NCBI GenBank assembly: GCA_015665275.1
Contig: JADFAL010000027.1
Coordinates: 1 to 47,918, forward strand
Direction: 5' to 3'
DNA length: 47,918 nucleotides
Source: Flavobacteriales bacterium
Lineage (GTDB): Bacteria > Bacteroidota > Bacteroidia > Flavobacteriales_D > Crocinitomicaceae
Shown here: piece after piece, positions 10,438 through 19,566 of the stretch
How the letters are laid out: every line of letters begins with the position of its first letter
How positions within the stretch are numbered: the stretch's first letter is position 1
Program-made: the position numbers and the translations under genes
Notes under the pieces: model-generated
What the model was told of the DNA's origin: nothing
Databases searched by the model: none
The model's input: the letters and a program-made list of their open reading frames with translations, nothing else

Positions 10438-11960
10438 ATGAAAAAGCGCTACCTGTCTCTTGTTTTAAGCGGGATGCTATTTCCTTCGCTAATAAACGCA
10501 CAATCAGTCAGTCAAATTTACGATTATGACTCTACAGATTTAACGCAACTGTATCACATGCCTTTTGACGAAAGTAGGATGCTTGTGGTTGCTGGGTTTG
10601 AAAGCATAGCGAGTAAATCCACCTTGTTCGAATATGATTTTCAAAACAATCAACTAAACGAAATGAGCTTTGCTGGCGTAGATACCATCTAAAGCCTTCC
10701 AAAATTGCAAGACGACAAAATATTTTTCGCTGCGGATGCAAATGGACTTGGAGTTGAACTCGCTGCCTACAATGGAACAAACACTTTTACATTCGATTTC
10801 AACTTAGGGGCGGGAAGTTCAAACCCCGAGTTAGTGCAGTTTGAAGACGATCTTTATGTAATCGCTAATGACGGCACCTACGATCAATTATACAAATACT
10901 TGTGCGGGACCAATTTCATGCAAATAACATCAGAAACCCAAGGTGATGTAACCCAATTTCTTGCCAATAGAGGCGATGAATATTTGTATACGGTTAGCAC
11001 GCAATTTGTCAAGCAAATTAAATCGACAATTGACAATAATGGCATTTAACGCACAGTATAATTACGCCGACAAATTTGCAGGAAACCGTACAAGATGTTG
11101 TTTTAATGAATGGAGATGTTTTTCTTCTTTCTGCGATATATTCCCTTGTTGATGCTGCCTACCGTGTTGATAAAATTGATGCAACGAGTACCATCACAAC
11201 AAATTATTATGAAACGGGAGGACAGTTTTCGTCAGCTCATTTATTAGCACACAATTCAAACTTACTTTATTACCGCACAGAACCAAACCATATTGAGGTA
11301 TTAGATATTACAACGAGTGGTCAACCTGCGCAGTATCTAACAATGGATCCAACTCAGTACAATTATATTGCTGGGCATGTGGTAAAAAATGGCAAGTTCT
11401 TTTTTTATGCTGAAACCTATATCGTAGAGGTCTCTTCGGGAATTTTCAACTTCACTTTGGAAGATGGAAATATGATTCAGCTGGTCAATATTTATGAAAC
11501 AGACGATGCAATTTATTTCTACGAAGTAAATCCAGTTGCCGGCAACAATTCAGGGGTTATAGAAGTGGATGTTAACACAAATGCAATGATGCGGCATGCG
11601 GTTTCTCAAGACGGTAGTTATATGTACTTAAATCATCCAATGGTGGAAAATAATGGAGAATTAAAGTTTATTTTTTCGAATTCTGAAACCATGATCAGTA
11701 CAGATATTTATAGTTTCTCTTCGTCACTTTCGCTTAGTGAATTGGAAGAAGAAACACTTTCGGTATTTCCCAATCCATCGGTAAATGGTGATGTTATTAT
11801 TGAACTTTCTGCCGCTGATCAAATATTGATCACATCTTTAGAGGGGAAATTGGTACAGAAATTCAAAGGAGTAAAAGGGGGTAATGCTATTCACCTACAT
11901 GAGTCAGGTGTTTACTTAATTCATTCGAACGGAAAAAGTCAGAAAGTAATTATTCAGTAA
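10438..11960 (+). pseudogene. Broken paralogue of the upstream T9SS sorting-domain protein
   Basis: This is one gene in three pieces. The ATG at 10438 opens a signal peptide (MKKRYLSLVLSGMLFPSLINAQ) and a body that parallels the upstream protein. An in-frame TAA at 10690-10692 interrupts it, and the same frame then continues (KLQDDKIFFAADANG...) to a TAA at 11047-11049. Homologous sequence resumes in another frame around 11035-11075 (...NLQETVQDVVLMNG) and runs to 11960. The C-terminus is a normal T9SS domain (VFPNPSVNGD ... VYLIHSNGKSQKVIIQ). One nonsense codon plus one frameshift explain the break. It was probably a tandem duplicate of the upstream gene before it decayed. Confidence 0.8.
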
Positions 11961-12590
11961 TTATTTACGTTTCTTACGGGGCTTGTACACCTTATACCTG
12001 TCGTAATCTTTGGTAGTGATCCAATGCTTCCAACCGAAGGAAAAGATCATTGCCAAAGGTACACCCGGAGTGAAGCTAACAGAGAATTGATCACGCGCCG
12101 TAATGGCATAATCGTATTCGAATTCCATTCCATAGGGGATAAATTTCCATTGGATATCTCCGTATCGATTCGTTTCAGCCACATTGAAAAAGCCGGAAGG
12201 CGTATAACTCTCCCCGAAACGCGTCCAGGAATTACGCACAATTAATGTCGGTCCAATCCCTACGTATACTTTGTGTTTTTTCAACTTCATTAAGTTAAGC
12301 CGAGGACCAAAATGAGTAACACTGGCCCATCCCGCCGAGCAATCGGTAAACAGGCCTTGGATCACTTTTACGGAAACCAAATCCCGATGAACAAACTTCT
12401 CGTATCCTGCAAAAGCTCCAAAATTCATCACAAAGCGCGCTTTATCATCAAATTTATACGGTTGCAGATGAGCCGTTGGATCGCCAAACGGATGTACCGT
12501 TAGTCCAAAATACTTTAGTGTGAAAGTACTTTGTGCCTGAGCGTATTGAAGCCCAAGCAAAAGAAAAAGAAGAAGCGTTACTTTTCTCAT
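11961..12590 (-). CDS. Exported hypothetical protein, probable small outer-membrane barrel
   Basis: This 209-residue protein has a clear signal peptide (MRKVTLLLFLLLGLQYAQAQ). The mature part alternates hydrophobic and polar residues in strands (FVMNFGAFAGYEKF, KVYVGIGPTLIV, QFSVSFTPGVPLAMIFSFG), as in small outer-membrane barrels. It ends in a basic tail KPRKKRK. Its ATG overlaps the stop of the CFI-box lipoprotein gene as ATGA (12587-12590), so the two are likely co-translated. Its stop directly abuts the stop of the convergent pseudogene at 11960. No family was recognised. Confidence 0.7.
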   Translation of the reverse strand: MRKVTLLLFLLLGLQYAQAQSTFTLKYFGLTVHPFGDPTAHLQPYKFDDKARFVMNFGAFAGYEKFVHRDLVSVKVIQGLFTDCSAGWASVTHFGPRLNLMKLKKHKVYVGIGPTLIVRNSWTRFGESYTPSGFFNVAETNRYGDIQWKFIPYGMEFEYDYAITARDQFSVSFTPGVPLAMIFSFGWKHWITTKDYDRYKVYKPRKKRK

Positions 12591-13396
12591 TTCACCTTAA
12601 AGAACGGAGAAAGAATAAATACCATTCCATTTAGAAAAACACGCAAAGATTTATGAAGCCATAATTTGCCTTGGTGCTGTGCTACAAAGCTCGGTGAATT
12701 ATTGTAATACCACCGTACAAAGGCTCTACCCAATCCAAATTTTTGAAGAAATCCGTCTCTGAACCTACGCAGCACAAGTACTTCATTAGCCTCGTACGAT
12801 CCATATGCCATTGTGGCAATAAAACATCCACTGGTCCCAGAACTTGAATCGCTTCCACCGGAATCACTTCCGTCTGAATCGCTTCCGCCTGAATTAGATC
12901 CGCTTCCGGCCGATGAAATCGCTAGAACTAAGATTAGTATTAGAGCCAATATGACTCCAATAACTACAAGGAATGCAGTTCCAATAGCGCCAATGGCACC
13001 CTGGTCTTCTTTAGCGTAAACCTCAACTTCTTGAACGTTTTCAGGAGAAATAGTAGTTAATTCACCGTTCTCGGTTTCCAACTCCATGTCATCATCAACA
13101 CGTACAATCATGTCGTCGCGCATTTCTTTGGTGACCTCAGAGTTATTCTCCGAAGCCGTTTCTGCGGAAGCAACACGTTTTGTAGTTCCTTTTAGTACAT
13201 CTCCTTCGCGTTCAGTGACGTCAAACTCATAGGTTTTATCCCCCTTCTGAATATAGAGGTCGTAGTCGTCCATCTTCTCAACGACTTTACGTTTCTTGTA
13301 GAAATCGACTTTTTTGTAAGATACTTTGCGGTAATTATTACAGCCACTAAATAAGATGGTAAGTGCACCTAATGCGAGGATAATTGACTTGTTCAT
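12587..13396 (-). CDS. CFI-box-CTERM domain lipoprotein
   Basis: This 269-residue protein starts with a lipoprotein signal (ALTILFSGC, Cys19). Residues 20-130 form a polar region. A hydrophobic helix follows (about 138-162, IGTAFLVVIGVILALILI), and then a Gly/Ser/Asp linker of about 25 residues. The C-terminus begins CFIATMAYGSYEANEVLVLR and continues with LGRAFVRWYYNNSP, the pattern of the CFI-box-CTERM domain, whose role is unknown. A lipid anchor plus an internal transmembrane helix is unusual and leaves the topology unclear. It is the first gene of a two-gene unit (ATGA overlap) with an outer-membrane-type protein. Confidence 0.85.
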   Translation of the reverse strand: MNKSIILALGALTILFSGCNNYRKVSYKKVDFYKKRKVVEKMDDYDLYIQKGDKTYEFDVTEREGDVLKGTTKRVASAETASENNSEVTKEMRDDMIVRVDDDMELETENGELTTISPENVQEVEVYAKEDQGAIGAIGTAFLVVIGVILALILILVLAISSAGSGSNSGGSDSDGSDSGGSDSSSGTSGCFIATMAYGSYEANEVLVLRRFRDGFLQKFGLGRAFVRWYYNNSPSFVAQHQGKLWLHKSLRVFLNGMVFILSPFFKVK

Positions 13397-13524
13397 AGCG
13401 TATTGGTATTTGCCAAAGATATGTAAAAGTATGCTCAGCTCCGATTATTTAATTGCAATTTAGGCCTTGTGTGAGGAGAATATGAAGGAATAACAACGGA
13501 GCGTTAAAATGGTGTATTCGCCTT

Positions 13525-13553
13525 TTGCAGTATGCGATTAATCGTTAACTTTG
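13525..13553 (+). promoter_or_regulatory. Bacteroidota-type promoter for fba-accD
   Basis: TTG (13525-13527), an 18-base spacer and TAACTTTG (13546-13553) match the flavobacterial -33/-7 consensus TTG-N17-19-TAnnTTTG. The -7 box covers the GTG at 13551, which argues that this GTG is not the fba start codon. Confidence 0.8.
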
Positions 13554-13583
13554 TGCACCTTAAATTTAAAGACACAGCTACAA

Positions 13584-14651
13584 ATGAGTCACGGAATTAA
13601 GCCCGGTGTGGCAACAGGAGATGAAGTTCAGCAGATTTTTGCCTACGCCAAAGAGAAAGGCTTTGCTTTACCAGCCATTAACGTAACGAACACCAGTACT
13701 GTAAATGCGGTAATGGAAGCAGCAGCCAAAACAAATGCTCCAGTAATTATTCAATTTTCGAATGGAGGGGCGCAATTCTTTGCAGGTAAGGGATTGAGTA
13801 ATGAAAACGAAAAAGCAGGAATTGCCGGTGCTGTCTCTGGTGCACGTCATGTACATGCCATGGCCGAATTATATGGAGCTACAGTTATTCTTCATACGGA
13901 TCACGCAGCGCGAAAACTGTTGCCTTGGATCGACGGTTTGTTAGATGCTGGTGAGCAATTCTATAAAGAAACGGGGAAGTCTTTATATAGTTCGCACATG
14001 ATCGATCTTTCAGAAGAACCTTTGGAAGAAAATATTGAGACGTGCAAAGCGTATTTAGAGCGCATGGATAAAATCGGAATGACGCTTGAAATTGAATTAG
14101 GAATTACCGGTGGAGAAGAAGATGGCGTTGATAACACGGACATTGATACATCGAAATTGTACACCCAACCGGAAGAAGTAGCCTATGCATACGAGGAATT
14201 GAGCAAAATCAGCAATCGATTCACTGTAGCAGCATCATTTGGAAATGTGCACGGAGTCTACAAACCCGGAAACGTGGTTTTGACACCGAAGATTTTATTA
14301 AACTCTCAAGAATATATTCAAAACAAATACGAAATAGGATACAATCCCGTTGATTTTGTATTCCATGGAGGATCAGGTTCCACACTTGAAGAAATTCGTG
14401 AGGCGATTGGATACGGTGTAATCAAAATGAACCTCGATACGGATTTACAGTTTGCATTTACAGAAGGGTGTCGCGATTATATCGGAGAGAAAATGGATTA
14501 TTTGAAAACACAGATCGGAAATCCAGATGGAGACGATCTGCCGAATAAAAAATACTACGATCCACGTAAATGGATTCGTGAAGGAGAATTAACGTTCATC
14601 AAGCGATTGGAAAAAGCATTCGAAGACTTGAACAACGTAAACACATTGTAA
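13584..14651 (+). CDS. fbaA: Class II fructose-bisphosphate aldolase
   Basis: This zinc-dependent aldolase interconverts fructose 1,6-bisphosphate with dihydroxyacetone phosphate and glyceraldehyde 3-phosphate in glycolysis and gluconeogenesis. The 355-residue length and the [15 protein letters not shown] start are typical of the long E. coli-like subclass. An upstream GTG at 13551 falls inside the promoter and is rejected. Metal and substrate motifs are visible: [38 protein letters not shown] and KMNLDTD. It is 11 bases upstream of accD on the same strand, which suggests co-transcription. Confidence 0.95.
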   Translation: MSHGIKPGVATGDEVQQIFAYAKEKGFALPAINVTNTSTVNAVMEAAAKTNAPVIIQFSNGGAQFFAGKGLSNENEKAGIAGAVSGARHVHAMAELYGATVILHTDHAARKLLPWIDGLLDAGEQFYKETGKSLYSSHMIDLSEEPLEENIETCKAYLERMDKIGMTLEIELGITGGEEDGVDNTDIDTSKLYTQPEEVAYAYEELSKISNRFTVAASFGNVHGVYKPGNVVLTPKILLNSQEYIQNKYEIGYNPVDFVFHGGSGSTLEEIREAIGYGVIKMNLDTDLQFAFTEGCRDYIGEKMDYLKTQIGNPDGDDLPNKKYYDPRKWIREGELTFIKRLEKAFEDLNNVNTL

Positions 14652-14662
14652 GGATTTATTAT

Positions 14663-15508
14663 ATGGGCTGGTTTAAAAGAGAGAAAGAGGGAATTACAAC
14701 CTCTACGAAAGAGAAGAGAGAAACCCCAGAGGGACTTTGGGAGAAGTGTTCAAACTGTAAGACCATCTTTTCGAAAGATGAGTTGGCGGGGATGTCATAC
14801 GTTTGTAATCGATGCAATCACCACGAGCGCATTGGTTCCCAGCAGTATTTCGAAATACTTTTCGATGACGGTAAATACACGGAGCTTGACACGAAAGTGA
14901 AAGCAGGCGATCCGTTGAAGTTCGAGGACACAAAGAAATACACCGATCGAATCAAAACGACGCAGAACAAAACTGGGTTGACAGATGCTATCCGAACTGC
15001 GAAAGGTGATTTGGGTGGTAATAAGATCGTTATTGCTGCTATGGATTTCTCTTTTATCGGAGGTTCCATGGGATCGGTAATGGGAGAGAAGATTGCACGT
15101 GCAATTGATGTCGCTATCAAGGAGAAAGCACCATTCATGATTATCTCAAAATCAGGTGGTGCTAGAATGATGGAAGCTGGCTTGTCGTTAATGCAAATGG
15201 CAAAAGTTTCCGGGAAGCTAGGACAACTTTCCGAAGCAAAATTACCGTACATCTCTTTCCTAACAGACCCTACAACAGGAGGGGTAACTGCATCCTTTGC
15301 CATGCTAGGAGATATTAATATCGCTGAGCCAGATGCATTGATAGCCTTCGCCGGACCGCGCGTAGTTAGAGAAACAATTGGTCGTGATTTGCCAGACGGA
15401 TTCCAGAAATCAGAATTTGTTCTAGAACATGGATTCCTCGATTACATTGTAGATCGAAAAGAATTGAAAGATACACTGGCGCTCTCGTTAGAGTTGTTCA
15501 GATCTTAA
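14663..15508 (+). CDS. accD: Acetyl-CoA carboxylase carboxyltransferase subunit beta
   Basis: With AccA, this subunit transfers the carboxyl group from carboxybiotin to acetyl-CoA, giving malonyl-CoA for fatty-acid synthesis. The N-terminal zinc ribbon has Cys29, Cys32, Cys48 and Cys51 (CSNC ... CNRC). The crotonase-like core has [18 protein letters not shown] and [16 protein letters not shown], which form the acyl-CoA and oxyanion region. Its 281 residues are normal for the family. It follows fba by 11 bases, and a terminator follows at 15516. Confidence 0.95.
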   Translation: MGWFKREKEGITTSTKEKRETPEGLWEKCSNCKTIFSKDELAGMSYVCNRCNHHERIGSQQYFEILFDDGKYTELDTKVKAGDPLKFEDTKKYTDRIKTTQNKTGLTDAIRTAKGDLGGNKIVIAAMDFSFIGGSMGSVMGEKIARAIDVAIKEKAPFMIISKSGGARMMEAGLSLMQMAKVSGKLGQLSEAKLPYISFLTDPTTGGVTASFAMLGDINIAEPDALIAFAGPRVVRETIGRDLPDGFQKSEFVLEHGFLDYIVDRKELKDTLALSLELFRS

Positions 15509-15515
15509 ATAATGG

Positions 15516-15541
15516 AAGGGAGGCGAGAGTTTCCCTTTTTT
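15516..15541 (+). terminator. Rho-independent terminator after accD
   Basis: AAGGGA (15516-15521) pairs with TCCCTT (15532-15537) across a 10-base loop. The sequence continues as a T-run to 15541. It lies 8 bases after the accD stop. Confidence 0.65.
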
Positions 15542-15577
15542 GTTTCTAATAGAATCTCCTTCCAAATCAGAGGTGCG

Positions 15578-16565
15578 CTAATATTGGTTTAAGCTGTCCC
15601 TAATTTCACGAATCCGCCGTATCCTAGTGTTAATTGAGTCGATTTCTTCTTTAGTATAAATACGACGGTTGCGCTGTTGATTATTGTTCTCATTTTGTCG
15701 TTCCATGAATTGTCTGATTACCTGGTCTTGAGACGGATCAGGAGCAGTGTCAGGTCCGCCCATACATTTAACTAGAATGAAAATAATTTTAATCGGAAGT
15801 ATGAAAGCAAAGTAAATTGTTCTCCAAGAAATCTCTCCGTTACTTCCAAGGCTGTTGCCATTGTAGCTTTTAGAGGATTGGCCTTTCTTTTCGTTGAAAA
15901 AGTTTGTTTCGTCGTTTTCAATTTTTGATTTGAACGATTCACTGAAGTTCAAAGTCAATTGGCGTTTAAAAAACGTACTGCCTTGATCGTATGAAAAGTT
16001 TCCCAACTGCTCAAAGCCTTTATGGTATTGTTTCTCCAGGTGCGTATTATCGCTTTCAGAGATGATTTGCAAAATCTTATAGTAGGGCTCCCATGTAATG
16101 AATTGAAAATTCGTTTTATCTGATTGTAGAATCTCGGATACTTTGTTTTTTTATGTTTTCTTTTATTCGCTTTTGAGTTTCAGCAGTAAAGGCAAAAAGA
16201 TGTGTCACTCTCTGCGCAGCCGGCATGAATTCAAATTTATCAAGATGAGAGTTGATCTCTTCTTCAAAAATATCGGAGTAGTTCGAGGTGAGATAGTCTT
16301 GAGCTTCAGTTTGATGCTCATAACTTTGGAATGCGTCTAAATCTCCCTTGAAATATGAATGTATTTTACCTTCAGAGGTAATGGCTTTTAGTTCAGGAAA
16401 AGTAGCGAGAAAACTTTCTGGGTTAAAGGATCGCGAATTTTTCGAATTGTTGGCATCAAGAATGCGCTGGATGTCTTCTTCATTATAAGTCGTACCCATT
16501 ACATCTATTGTGCCGTCGCTACTTGATTTTAGCTCACGCAGCAAGATGTGTTTGAGTGTATCCAT
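15578..16565 (-). pseudogene. Hypothetical membrane protein gene split by a frameshift
   Basis: Two frames form one protein. The first (ATG 16565, stop near 16116) gives 149 residues ending at the A7 run 16152-16146. The second is open from just after that run to 15578, reading KVSEILQSDKTNFQFITWEP and onward. Removing one A from the run joins them into about 328 residues. The product would have an acidic, helical N-terminal half, one hydrophobic helix near residue 255 (TIYFAFILPIKIIFILV) and a charged, Asn/Gln/Arg-rich tail. No family was recognised. The cause may be a genuine +1 mutation, phase variation at the homopolymer, or a sequencing error. Confidence 0.65.
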
Positions 16566-16695
16566 GGTTCCAGAACTAAGACTGAAGTCAATTCTGGCGT
16601 AATCGAAAAGTGATTTAAGTTGATCTTGTGACGTTGAGTCCGCGAATATAAGTGATTTGTTTTTTTGTGATTATCCATGATTTTTCTGGAAAGCC

Positions 16696-16724
16696 TTGTC
16701 AATTCCAACAAAAACGTATCTTTG
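16696..16724 (+). promoter_or_regulatory. Bacteroidota-type promoter for rpsO
   Basis: TTG (16696-16698), an 18-base spacer and a perfect TATCTTTG (16717-16724) match the flavobacterial -33/-7 consensus. It lies 58 bases before the rpsO ATG. Confidence 0.85.
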
Positions 16725-16782
16725 CAGCGTTGTTATCGATGGTCGATAGCAGTACATAAAAATCATTTACAAAAATATTGGC

Positions 16783-17052
16783 ATGTATTTAGACGCAGAA
16801 AAGAAGAAAGAAATCTTCGCAAAGCACGGAGGGTCAGATGCTAACACTGGTTCAGCCGAAGGACAAATTGCATTGTTCACTTACAGAATTTCACACTTGA
16901 CAGAGCACTTGAAAAAGAACCGTAAAGATTACGGAACACAGCGTGCACTTCAATTGATGGTAGGTAAACGTCGTAGTTTGCTTGATTACTTGAAAAACAA
17001 AGATATCGCAAGATATCGTGCAATCGTTAAAGAATTAGGACTTCGTCGTTAA
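16783..17052 (+). CDS. rpsO: 30S ribosomal protein S15
   Basis: This is an 89-residue primary 16S rRNA-binding protein of the small subunit platform. The family pattern is clear: GSAEGQIALFTYRISHLTEHL, the HLKKNRKDYG turn, and the RRSLLDYLKNKD and RYRAIVKELGLRR helices. Its length is standard. It has its own promoter and a strong terminator, and pnp follows. This is the conserved rpsO-pnp neighbourhood seen in many bacteria. Confidence 0.97.
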   Translation: MYLDAEKKKEIFAKHGGSDANTGSAEGQIALFTYRISHLTEHLKKNRKDYGTQRALQLMVGKRRSLLDYLKNKDIARYRAIVKELGLRR

Positions 17053-17075
17053 TTCTTTGCGTATACATCTTGGAG

Positions 17076-17109
17076 GGGACAGTCGAATTCGTTCGGGTGT
17101 CCCTTTTTT
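17076..17109 (+). terminator. Rho-independent terminator after rpsO
   Basis: GGGACA (17076-17081) pairs with TGTCCC (17098-17103) and is followed by six T. It lies 23 bases after the rpsO stop and separates rpsO from pnp transcription. Confidence 0.85.
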
Positions 17110-17121
17110 GCGTGTACTTCG

Positions 17122-17158
17122 AGAGCCTCAGTACACGAATGAGACAATAAGAGGCTCT
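17122..17158 (+). promoter_or_regulatory. Hairpin in the pnp leader
   Basis: AGAGCCTC (17122-17129) and GAGGCTCT (17151-17158) can pair perfectly around a 21-base loop, about 80 bases before the pnp start. In enterobacteria a pnp leader hairpin is cut by RNase III and mediates autoregulation. A similar role here is only an analogy. Further GAGG/CCTC pieces downstream (17169-17187) could give alternative pairing. Confidence 0.45.
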
Positions 17159-17236
17159 ACTACCATTGCTGAGGTTGAGGTCTGAGGCTTTCGAAGACCG
17201 AAACAAGGCAAGAATTAAATTAGTAAACAATTAAAA

Positions 17237-19369
17237 ATGAATATAGGAATAAAAAAGACCATCACTACGGGTGGGAAAGAGATTTCCATCGAAACCGGAA
17301 GGTTGGCCAAACAAGCCGACGGAGCCGTAGTGTTACGAATGGGCGACACAATGATTTTAGCAACAGTGGTTGCTAACAAAGAAGCAAGAGAAGGAGTTGA
17401 TTTCCTTCCTTTGACAGTAGATTACAAAGAAAAATTCGCGGCAGATGGTCGTATCCCGGGAGGTTTCTTCCGTCGTGAGGCTCGTCCTTCGGAGCGCGAA
17501 ATTTTGGTGATGCGTATTGTAGACCGCGCGTTGCGTCCACTTTTCCCGGACGATTATCACGCAGAAGTACAGCTAATGATGCAATTGATTGCATACGATG
17601 GAGTTAATAGTCCAGATGCATTGGTTGGATTCGCAGCATCTACAGCGATTGCCGTATCAGATATACCTTTCAATGGACCAATGTCAGAGGTTCGAGTAGG
17701 ACGCGTTGACGGTCAGTTTATCATTAACCCAACATTGGAAGAGCAAGCAGCATCAGATCTTGATTGTATGATTGCAGGAACCATTGATAACATCGTTATG
17801 TTGGAAGGTGAGATGGAAGAAATCTCAGAAGACGAAATGGTGGAAATCATCAAGATTGCGCACGATTCGATTAAAGAGCAGTGTCAATTCCAGTTGGATT
17901 TGGCGGCTGAAATTCCAGGAACTTCGCCAAAACGTGAGTACTCACACGAAGATCACAACGATGAAATTCGTGAGAAAGTACACGCATTCGCTTACGATAA
18001 GTGTCGTGAGATTGCAAAGCAAGGAACTGCTGACAAAGCGAAAAGAGGCGAATTGTTCGGTGGAGTAAAAGAGGCGTACATCGCATCTTTGTCTGAAGAA
18101 GAATTAGAAGCTGAAGAAAAATATATTGGTGTTTACTTTAAAGCAGCGATGAAGAAAGCCGTTCGCGACACAATGTTGCATGACGGAGTTCGTTTGGATG
18201 GTAGAGCGTTTAACGAAATTCGTCCAATTTGGTCAGAAGTAGATTACTTACCAACTGCTCACGGTTCTGCCGTATTTACACGTGGTGAAACACAAGCTTT
18301 GATGTCATTGACATTGGGTGGTAAAATGGACGAGCAAATGATTGATGACGTTACCTTCAAAGGAACAACGCCATTTATGTTACATTATAACTTCCCTCCA
18401 TTCTCGACAGGAGAAGCACGACCAATTCGTGGAACATCTCGTCGTGAGATTGGACACGGTAACTTGGCATTGCGCGCATTGAAGCCAGTTCTTCCAGACG
18501 ATAATTCATACACGATTCGATTGGTGTCTGAGATTTTGGAATCAAACGGTTCGTCTTCCATGGCAACAGTTTGTTCAGGAACATTGGCATTGATGGACGG
18601 AGGTGTTCAAATCAAAGCGCCAGTTTCTGGTATTGCAATGGGATTGATTGCTGGAGACGGTAAATTTGTTGTATTGTCAGATATCCTTGGAGATGAAGAT
18701 CACCTTGGAGATATGGACTTCAAAGTAACTGGAACGGCTGCTGGTATTACTGCTTGTCAGATGGATATCAAAGTAGACGGTCTTCCTTACGAAGTTTTGA
18801 TTCAAGCATTGAACCAAGCGAAAGAAGGACGTTTACATATCTTGAACGAGATGGCAGGAACGATTTCAGCGCCTAATACAGAGTTGAAACCGCATACGCC
18901 ACGTATCGAGGCATTTAACGTGCCTAACGATGCGATTGGAGCAATCATCGGGCCTGGAGGAAAAATCATTCAGCAATTGCAGAAAGATACCAACACGAAT
19001 ATCACAATTGAAGAGTTGGAAACTGGAGAAGGAAAGGTACAAGTAATGTCAAACAACGCGGAAGACATGAATGCTGCAGTAACTTCTATCAAGCAAATTG
19101 CATTCCCACCAACAGTTGACGAAGGAGCCGAATACGAAGGAAAAATCAAGTCGCTTCAAGCGTACGGAGTCTTCGTAGAAATCGTTCCAGGAACAGACGG
19201 ATTGATTCACATTTCTGAATTTGCTCACGAACGCATCAACAAGATGGAAGACGTGTGTAAAGAAGGAGATTTGGTGAAATTCAAAGTGGTTGGACGTGAT
19301 CCAAAAACGAAGAAATGGAAACTTTCTCGTAAGGTATTGCTTCCAAAACCAGAAAGAAGTGAAGCTTAA
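17237..19369 (+). CDS. pnp: Polyribonucleotide nucleotidyltransferase (PNPase)
   Basis: This 3'-5' phosphorolytic exoribonuclease degrades mRNA and is usually part of degradosome-type complexes. The 710 residues contain two RNase PH domains (about 1-225 and 320-540, with RPLFPDDYHAEVQ and TRGETQALMSLTLG), an all-alpha linker, a KH domain (AIIGPGGKIIQQLQ, about 570-630) and an S1 domain (YEGKIKSLQAYGVFVEI, about 635-705). All domains are complete. The leader has a hairpin, and a terminator follows the gene. Confidence 0.97.
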   Translation: MNIGIKKTITTGGKEISIETGRLAKQADGAVVLRMGDTMILATVVANKEAREGVDFLPLTVDYKEKFAADGRIPGGFFRREARPSEREILVMRIVDRALRPLFPDDYHAEVQLMMQLIAYDGVNSPDALVGFAASTAIAVSDIPFNGPMSEVRVGRVDGQFIINPTLEEQAASDLDCMIAGTIDNIVMLEGEMEEISEDEMVEIIKIAHDSIKEQCQFQLDLAAEIPGTSPKREYSHEDHNDEIREKVHAFAYDKCREIAKQGTADKAKRGELFGGVKEAYIASLSEEELEAEEKYIGVYFKAAMKKAVRDTMLHDGVRLDGRAFNEIRPIWSEVDYLPTAHGSAVFTRGETQALMSLTLGGKMDEQMIDDVTFKGTTPFMLHYNFPPFSTGEARPIRGTSRREIGHGNLALRALKPVLPDDNSYTIRLVSEILESNGSSSMATVCSGTLALMDGGVQIKAPVSGIAMGLIAGDGKFVVLSDILGDEDHLGDMDFKVTGTAAGITACQMDIKVDGLPYEVLIQALNQAKEGRLHILNEMAGTISAPNTELKPHTPRIEAFNVPNDAIGAIIGPGGKIIQQLQKDTNTNITIEELETGEGKVQVMSNNAEDMNAAVTSIKQIAFPPTVDEGAEYEGKIKSLQAYGVFVEIVPGTDGLIHISEFAHERINKMEDVCKEGDLVKFKVVGRDPKTKKWKLSRKVLLPKPERSEA

Positions 19370-19383
19370 GTAAGCTAAAAATA

Positions 19384-19419
19384 AAAAAAAGCGCATATCG
19401 AAAGGTCTGCGCTTTTTTT
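19384..19419 (+). terminator. Rho-independent terminator after pnp
   Basis: Seven A plus GCGCA (19384-19395) pair with TGCGC plus seven T (19408-19419) across a 12-base loop. The symmetric A/T flanks make it potentially bidirectional. Confidence 0.9.
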
Positions 19420-19566
19420 GTGTCCCTATTGAAAAAGGTGAACTTCATTTTATATTATTTAGTGCTTGTTGTGGAATTCGATTTTTAGCTGCATCTTAGT
19501 AAGGATCGTCAATTACTTGGCTTCAATTTTTATGTTAGCTCGCGTGTTTTTTGCTGAAAATCATAG

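Noticed and set aside
13551-13583. GTG at 13551 as the aldolase start
   Set aside because: It lies in the -7 promoter box, and the extra 11 residues are not family-like.
16146-16152. Programmed -1 frameshift at the A7 run
   Set aside because: Joining the two frames needs +1, not -1, so the usual slippery mechanism does not apply.
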